Position numbers and translations under genes: made by a program. From Candidatus Eiseniibacteriota bacterium (lineage in GTDB: Bacteria; Joyebacterota; Joyebacteria; Joyebacterales; Joyebacteraceae), in the NCBI GenBank assembly GCA_030630395.1, contig DAOVNE010000034.1:1-8859 (forward strand): a stretch of DNA of 8,859 nt. The letters are read 5' to 3'. Below the pieces are notes generated by a model. It did not search any database. It was given only the letters and a program-made list of their open reading frames with translations, and was not told the DNA's origin. Positions 5,839-8,859 of the stretch are shown piece by piece. The first letter of the stretch is position 1; each line of letters begins with the position of its first letter.

Positions 5839-7482
5839 TCACGGCCTGTACTTCGCTGCAATCGGCATCCGCCGGCCCATCCCAAAGGCCTTGCTCGTTA
5901 CCTTGAGACCCGGGGCGGCCTGCCGGCGCTTGTACTCATTCCTGTTCACCGCATCTACAACCCAACCAACAGTCTCGGCGCTGAGTCCCGAGTCCACGAT
6001 TTCCCTCGGCGACAGACCTCGATCCACGTATTGGTCGAGAATGGAATCCAGTACATCATAGGGGGGGAGAGTGTCCTGATCTGTCTGGTCGGGTCTGAGC
6101 TCGGCCGACGGTGGCTTCGATATGGTCGACTGCGGGATCACTTCCCGGTCTCGATTGATGTGGCCTGCCAGTTCGTAGACCATCGTCTTCGGGACGTCCG
6201 AGATGACAGAGAGCCCTCCGCTCATATCTCCGTAGAGAGTGCAATAGCCGACAGCAACCTCGCTCTTGTTGCCGGTGGACAGAAGTAGTCGATTATGCTC
6301 ATTGCTCAGTGCCATCAGGATATTCCCACGAATCCTCGCCTGTATGTTCTCCTCCGTGACCCCGACGCTGTCTCCGCTCAGGTGGTTGTCAAGCGAGTTG
6401 AGATAGGATGAGTACATCTCGGCGATGGGAATGATCTCGAATTCGATGCCTAGGTTCGACGCGAGCGCGCGGGAGTCTGTGATGCTGCCCTCGGAGGAAT
6501 AGGGGGACGGCATCGTGACACCCAGCACATTCCCCGCTCCGAAAGCCTCTGCAGCAAGAGCGCACACCACGGCCGAGTCTATGCCGCCGGAGAGACCCAC
6601 CACGACCTTGGCGAAGCCGCACTTCTTCACGTAGTCCCGAAGACCGAGAATGAGAGCGGAGTGGATGGACGCGACCGGCGCGTCGGGAACGAGCGCCGCC
6701 CCGGCTGTGCTCTCGGTGTCCACCACCTGCACGGACTCCTCGAAGCCGGGCAAGTACTTGAGAAGGGAACCGTCGGGGGCGACACACATGCTGTGGCCAT
6801 CGAAGATGAGTTCGTCGTTTCCTCCAACCTGGTTCACCAGCACGACGGTCATGCCGTGACGCTTGGCGTGCCCCGACATCAGGCGGTACCTGGTCTCTTC
6901 CTTCCCGACGTAGAACGGGGAGGCGGAGAGATTGATGAGAATTCCAGCGCCGGCTCCGGCGAGTTCTTCAACCGGGTCCGTGCCATAGATGCGCGTGCGC
7001 CAGAGTGACGGATCGTTCCACGCATCCTCACATATGGTTATACCGAGTTCCTCGCCCGCGAACGTGAGAGACGCGACGGATTCGGCGACGTCGAAGTAGC
7101 GGGCTTCGTCGAAGACATCGTAGGTCGGGAGGAGAGACTTGCTTCTGACTGCCACGGTCCGTCCGTCGAGAAGAAGCACCGCGGAGTTGACGAGTCCCTT
7201 TCCGATGACGTGTCCAGTTCTCAGAATGGTGCCGGTGAGAATCCCGATGCGCGGATAGCGTGTGGAGAGCTGTGCCAGCGACTCCAGCGCCTCATCCGCG
7301 GCATCGATGAACCAACCTCTCTCCAAGAGGTCCTGGGGAGGATAGCCCGTCAGAAACATCTCCGGAAGAACCAGGAGATCGGGCGAGGCGGCACTCACCA
7401 GGGCGAGTGCGTTGTCGACCTTTGAGAGGTTTCCGTCGAAGTCTCCGACTGTGGAGTTGAGTTGGGCCATCGCGATCTTCAT
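5839..7482 (-). CDS. nadE: Glutamine-dependent NAD+ synthetase
   Basis: A 547-residue two-domain enzyme that makes NAD+ from deamido-NAD+, ATP and glutamine, the last step of NAD synthesis. The N-terminal half is a nitrilase-type glutaminase with the Glu-Lys-Cys triad E41 (LPEMFLTGYPP), K115 (RSKSLLPTYDVFDE) and C151 (ITICEDAW). It releases ammonia from glutamine. The C-terminal half, from about residue 280, is the synthetase domain with the ATP-pyrophosphatase loop GLSGGIDSAVV (SGGIDS at 298-303), then RGNILMALSN (385-394), LLSTGNKSE (400-408) and the C-terminal RMPIAAKYRP. Length matches bacterial glutamine-dependent NadE. The start at 7482 (MKIAMAQLNSTVGDF) is the normal nitrilase-domain beginning and has GGAGG (7488-7492) 5 nt upstream. 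It is the first gene of the likely five-gene operon, with a palindrome just upstream of the RBS. Confidence 0.97.
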   Translation of the reverse strand: MKIAMAQLNSTVGDFDGNLSKVDNALALVSAASPDLLVLPEMFLTGYPPQDLLERGWFIDAADEALESLAQLSTRYPRIGILTGTILRTGHVIGKGLVNSAVLLLDGRTVAVRSKSLLPTYDVFDEARYFDVAESVASLTFAGEELGITICEDAWNDPSLWRTRIYGTDPVEELAGAGAGILINLSASPFYVGKEETRYRLMSGHAKRHGMTVVLVNQVGGNDELIFDGHSMCVAPDGSLLKYLPGFEESVQVVDTESTAGAALVPDAPVASIHSALILGLRDYVKKCGFAKVVVGLSGGIDSAVVCALAAEAFGAGNVLGVTMPSPYSSEGSITDSRALASNLGIEFEIIPIAEMYSSYLNSLDNHLSGDSVGVTEENIQARIRGNILMALSNEHNRLLLSTGNKSEVAVGYCTLYGDMSGGLSVISDVPKTMVYELAGHINRDREVIPQSTISKPPSAELRPDQTDQDTLPPYDVLDSILDQYVDRGLSPREIVDSGLSAETVGWVVDAVNRNEYKRRQAAPGLKVTSKAFGMGRRMPIAAKYRP

Positions 7483-7487
7483 GGCAG

Positions 7488-7492
7488 CCTCC
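7488..7492 (-). promoter_or_regulatory. Ribosome binding site of nadE
   Basis: GGAGG on the - strand, 5 nt before the ATG at 7482. It sets the start against an in-frame ATG 72 codons upstream (7698). Confidence 0.75.
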
Positions 7493-7493
7493 G

Positions 7494-7506
7494 TGTTCTT
7501 AGAACA
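7494..7506. promoter_or_regulatory. Perfect 13-bp palindrome before nadE, candidate operator
   Basis: TGTTCTTAGAACA is a perfect inverted repeat (6 + 1 + 6), with one end only 1 bp from the nadE RBS. The central base leaves too small a loop for the full stem, so a protein-binding site is more likely than an RNA hairpin, although a 5-bp stem with a 3-nt loop is possible. A repressor bound here would sit at the start of the transcript. I cannot assign it to a known regulator. Confidence 0.4.
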
Positions 7507-7518
7507 GATCAGATCCAG

Positions 7519-7524
7519 ATAATA
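7519..7524 (-). promoter_or_regulatory. Possible -10 element for the nadE operon
   Basis: TATTAT on the - strand lies 36 nt upstream of the nadE ATG. Transcription starting about 7 nt downstream would place the 13-bp palindrome in the first bases of the transcript. No good -35 box is seen at 16-18 bp, so this is tentative. Confidence 0.22.
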
Positions 7525-7569
7525 ACGCCTGAACGAAGGGCATTCCAGCGGCAACTGGCCGTATGACGG

Positions 7570-7658
7570 CCCCAATCTGCAGGGTGAGGGCTCAGTCAAT
7601 AAACATCCCCAATCTGATACACAGCTTATGGTATGTGTCTTGCAGTGAGGGTGGCTCA
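7570..7658 (+). repeat. Imperfect duplicated block in the divergent intergenic region
   Basis: CCCCAATCTG occurs at 7570-7579 and again at 7607-7616. The first copy continues directly into GCAGGGTGAGGGCTCA (from 7579). The second is followed by 25 bp of other sequence and then GCAGTGAGGGTGGCTCA (7642-7658). The two blocks thus share the same order of parts, with extra sequence in the second. It lies between nadE and the GGDEF gene, in the likely promoter region of the latter. Together with the palindrome and RBSs this is all I see in the 215-bp gap; no clear sigma-70 promoter is visible for the GGDEF gene. Confidence 0.4.
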
Positions 7659-7697
7659 AGGGTGCAATCACAGGGGGAAACGACCGGAGGCTCAACA

Positions 7698-8859
7698 ATG
7701 CGTAAGGGTATCCGCGCCCGTCCCAGACGGAGCGTCTTCAGGGAACTGCTGACTTCGATGCTGTTGTTCGGCGGCCTGATAGGTATGGTGCTCCCGCCGT
7801 TCGCGGCGGTAGTGCTGAAGACGCCCGAGGCCCTGGGGCCTCACTTCTTCGCGATGTGCATGGGCGTCGGCATAACCGTGGGCGTGGCCAACTACTTCCT
7901 CTTCCGGGTCTTCGTCTCCCGGCACATGATGAGAGTAGTGGCGGGGATGCGGCACATCAACGAGACGGTCGCCGTCGCGGAGAACACAGGCTCCAGCTGC
8001 GCGTCCGGCTGCCTGCTCGAGGTCACGAGCAACGATCTCCTCGGCGACATGATTGAAGTGTTCAACAGTATGACCGAGGCCATCGGCAGCCGCATCAGAA
8101 CCGAGACAATGACCCGCCATCTCCTAGCGGAGCTATCCACTACGGTAGACTTGACTGACACATCGCGGAAGATCCTCCAGGGCGTGTCGGGGATCTGTGA
8201 GGCCTCGGCAGGTGCTATCTACGTCAGCAAGGATTCAAGGCTCGAGTACATGACGAGCTTCGCCGTTGACATGGGTGACAATCTCCCGAAGACGTTGGAT
8301 GTAGATCAGGGCCTGACGGCCCAGTGTCTGAGCAGCGGAGAGGTCGTGCATGTCTCACCGGAGAGGGACGGCTACACATGGTTCACATCATCGACACCGC
8401 TCGGCAGAATGCGGCCGGCGGGGATAGCACTCATCCCTCTCACCACCGAACAGAAGACGGTGGGACTCGTTGTAATGGCTTGTCCCGGAGATGAGATAAC
8501 GCAGACAGAGCGGGATCTGTTGGAGGCCGTGCGCAAGCAGGCGGCGCCCTATCTCGCCACCGCGATCATGCATCGCAAGGTCGAGGACCTGGCGGCCGTT
8601 GACGATCTGACACGTCTTCTCAATCGGCGGTTTGGATTGAGGAGGCTGGGAGAGGAATTCTCGCGCTCGGTGAGGCACGGAGTGCCCTTGAGCGTCATCA
8701 TGTTGGACATAGACGATTTCAAGGGACTCAACGACACGTTCGGGCACGACGCAGGCGACGCCGCCCTTATCGAAGTGGCATCCGTTCTCGAGAAGAGCGT
8801 GCGGGCCGGTGATGTCGTGTGCCGGTACGGCGGAGACGAGCTCCTGGTCGTGGCTCCCG
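7698..8859 (+). CDS. Membrane-bound HAMP-GAF-GGDEF diguanylate cyclase (3' end outside window)
   Basis: The frame is open from ATG 7698 to the window end (387 residues visible), with GGAGG (7686-7690) 7 nt upstream of the start. Two hydrophobic segments (about 17-40 and 49-73) with only about 8 residues between them anchor it in the inner membrane with almost no periplasmic sensor. A HAMP-like linker follows (about 74-135, ending NDLLGDMIEVFNSMTEAI), then a GAF-type sensor domain (about 140-290), then GGDEF from about 298: DDLTRLLNRR (302-311), DIDDFKGLNDTFGHDAGD (337-354) and RYGGDEL (376-382). GGDEF domains make cyclic di-GMP from two GTP. The allosteric I-site RxxD (RAGD, 369-372) is present, suggesting product inhibition. 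The signature ends in Leu instead of Phe, while the key GGDE is intact. A CX3C pair (C101, C105) lies in the HAMP region. It is transcribed divergently from nadE. Whether an EAL or other domain follows cannot be seen. Confidence 0.92.
   Translation, partial: MRKGIRARPRRSVFRELLTSMLLFGGLIGMVLPPFAAVVLKTPEALGPHFFAMCMGVGITVGVANYFLFRVFVSRHMMRVVAGMRHINETVAVAENTGSSCASGCLLEVTSNDLLGDMIEVFNSMTEAIGSRIRTETMTRHLLAELSTTVDLTDTSRKILQGVSGICEASAGAIYVSKDSRLEYMTSFAVDMGDNLPKTLDVDQGLTAQCLSSGEVVHVSPERDGYTWFTSSTPLGRMRPAGIALIPLTTEQKTVGLVVMACPGDEITQTERDLLEAVRKQAAPYLATAIMHRKVEDLAAVDDLTRLLNRRFGLRRLGEEFSRSVRHGVPLSVIMLDIDDFKGLNDTFGHDAGDAALIEVASVLEKSVRAGDVVCRYGGDELLVVAP

Noticed and set aside
5811..5885. N-terminal extension of the upstream aminopeptidase to an ATG at 5885
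   Set aside because: It would overlap the nadE end, has no counterpart in the paralogue, and the GTG at 5810 has its own RBS and gives exactly the same length as the neighbour.
7483..7698. N-terminal extension of nadE to an ATG at 7698
   Set aside because: The extra 72 residues do not resemble NadE, and the MKIAMAQLN start at 7482 has a good RBS and is the usual beginning of the glutaminase domain.
7692..8120. - strand open frame of 142 codons at the start of the GGDEF gene
   Set aside because: It lies opposite the membrane and HAMP part of a well-supported gene; its His/Arg/Glu-rich composition is typical of an antisense shadow.

Overview
The window (about 8.9 kb, moderately GC-rich) looks like ordinary chromosomal DNA of an uncultured bacterium. 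The best taxonomic clue is the first gene. Its C-terminal FlgD/Ig-like domain of the 'QNVPNPFNP...GVYLYRV' type is typical of secreted proteins in the FCB group and related candidate phyla (for example Eisenbacteria, Krumholzibacteriota, Latescibacterota, Zixibacteria). I cannot pick among these from sequence alone. I see no tRNA, rRNA, CRISPR array, insertion sequence or prophage gene.

Layout. (1) Bases 1-1065, + strand: the 3' end of a large secreted, multi-domain protein, closed by a strong intrinsic terminator (1077-1133). (2) 1159-2049, + strand: a HAD-type trehalose-6-phosphate phosphatase (OtsB-like). (3) 7482 down to 2046, - strand: five closely spaced genes, probably one operon. In transcription order they are glutamine-dependent NAD+ synthetase (nadE), two tandem M29-family metallo-aminopeptidases, an MscS-type mechanosensitive channel and a universal stress protein. 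The gaps are 28, 18, 73 and 20 bp. The operon converges on the otsB-like gene: the two stop codons share one CTAG, and a hairpin folds exactly over that junction. (4) 7483-7697: a 215-bp divergent intergenic region with a perfect 13-bp palindrome close to nadE and a duplicated sequence block. (5) 7698 to the window end, + strand: a membrane-anchored HAMP-GAF-GGDEF diguanylate cyclase, truncated by the window edge.

How the genes may work together (inference). The phosphatase, the MscS channel and the Usp protein all fit osmotic or general stress handling. NadE and the aminopeptidases are housekeeping: NAD supply and peptide turnover. The most notable observation is that the two aminopeptidases align over all 368 residues without a gap, at about 65% identity by hand count. 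The downstream copy has Leu where the upstream copy has the Tyr expected at the M29 active site, while both keep all the putative metal ligands. This suggests functional divergence after tandem duplication. I found no clearly novel multi-gene system.
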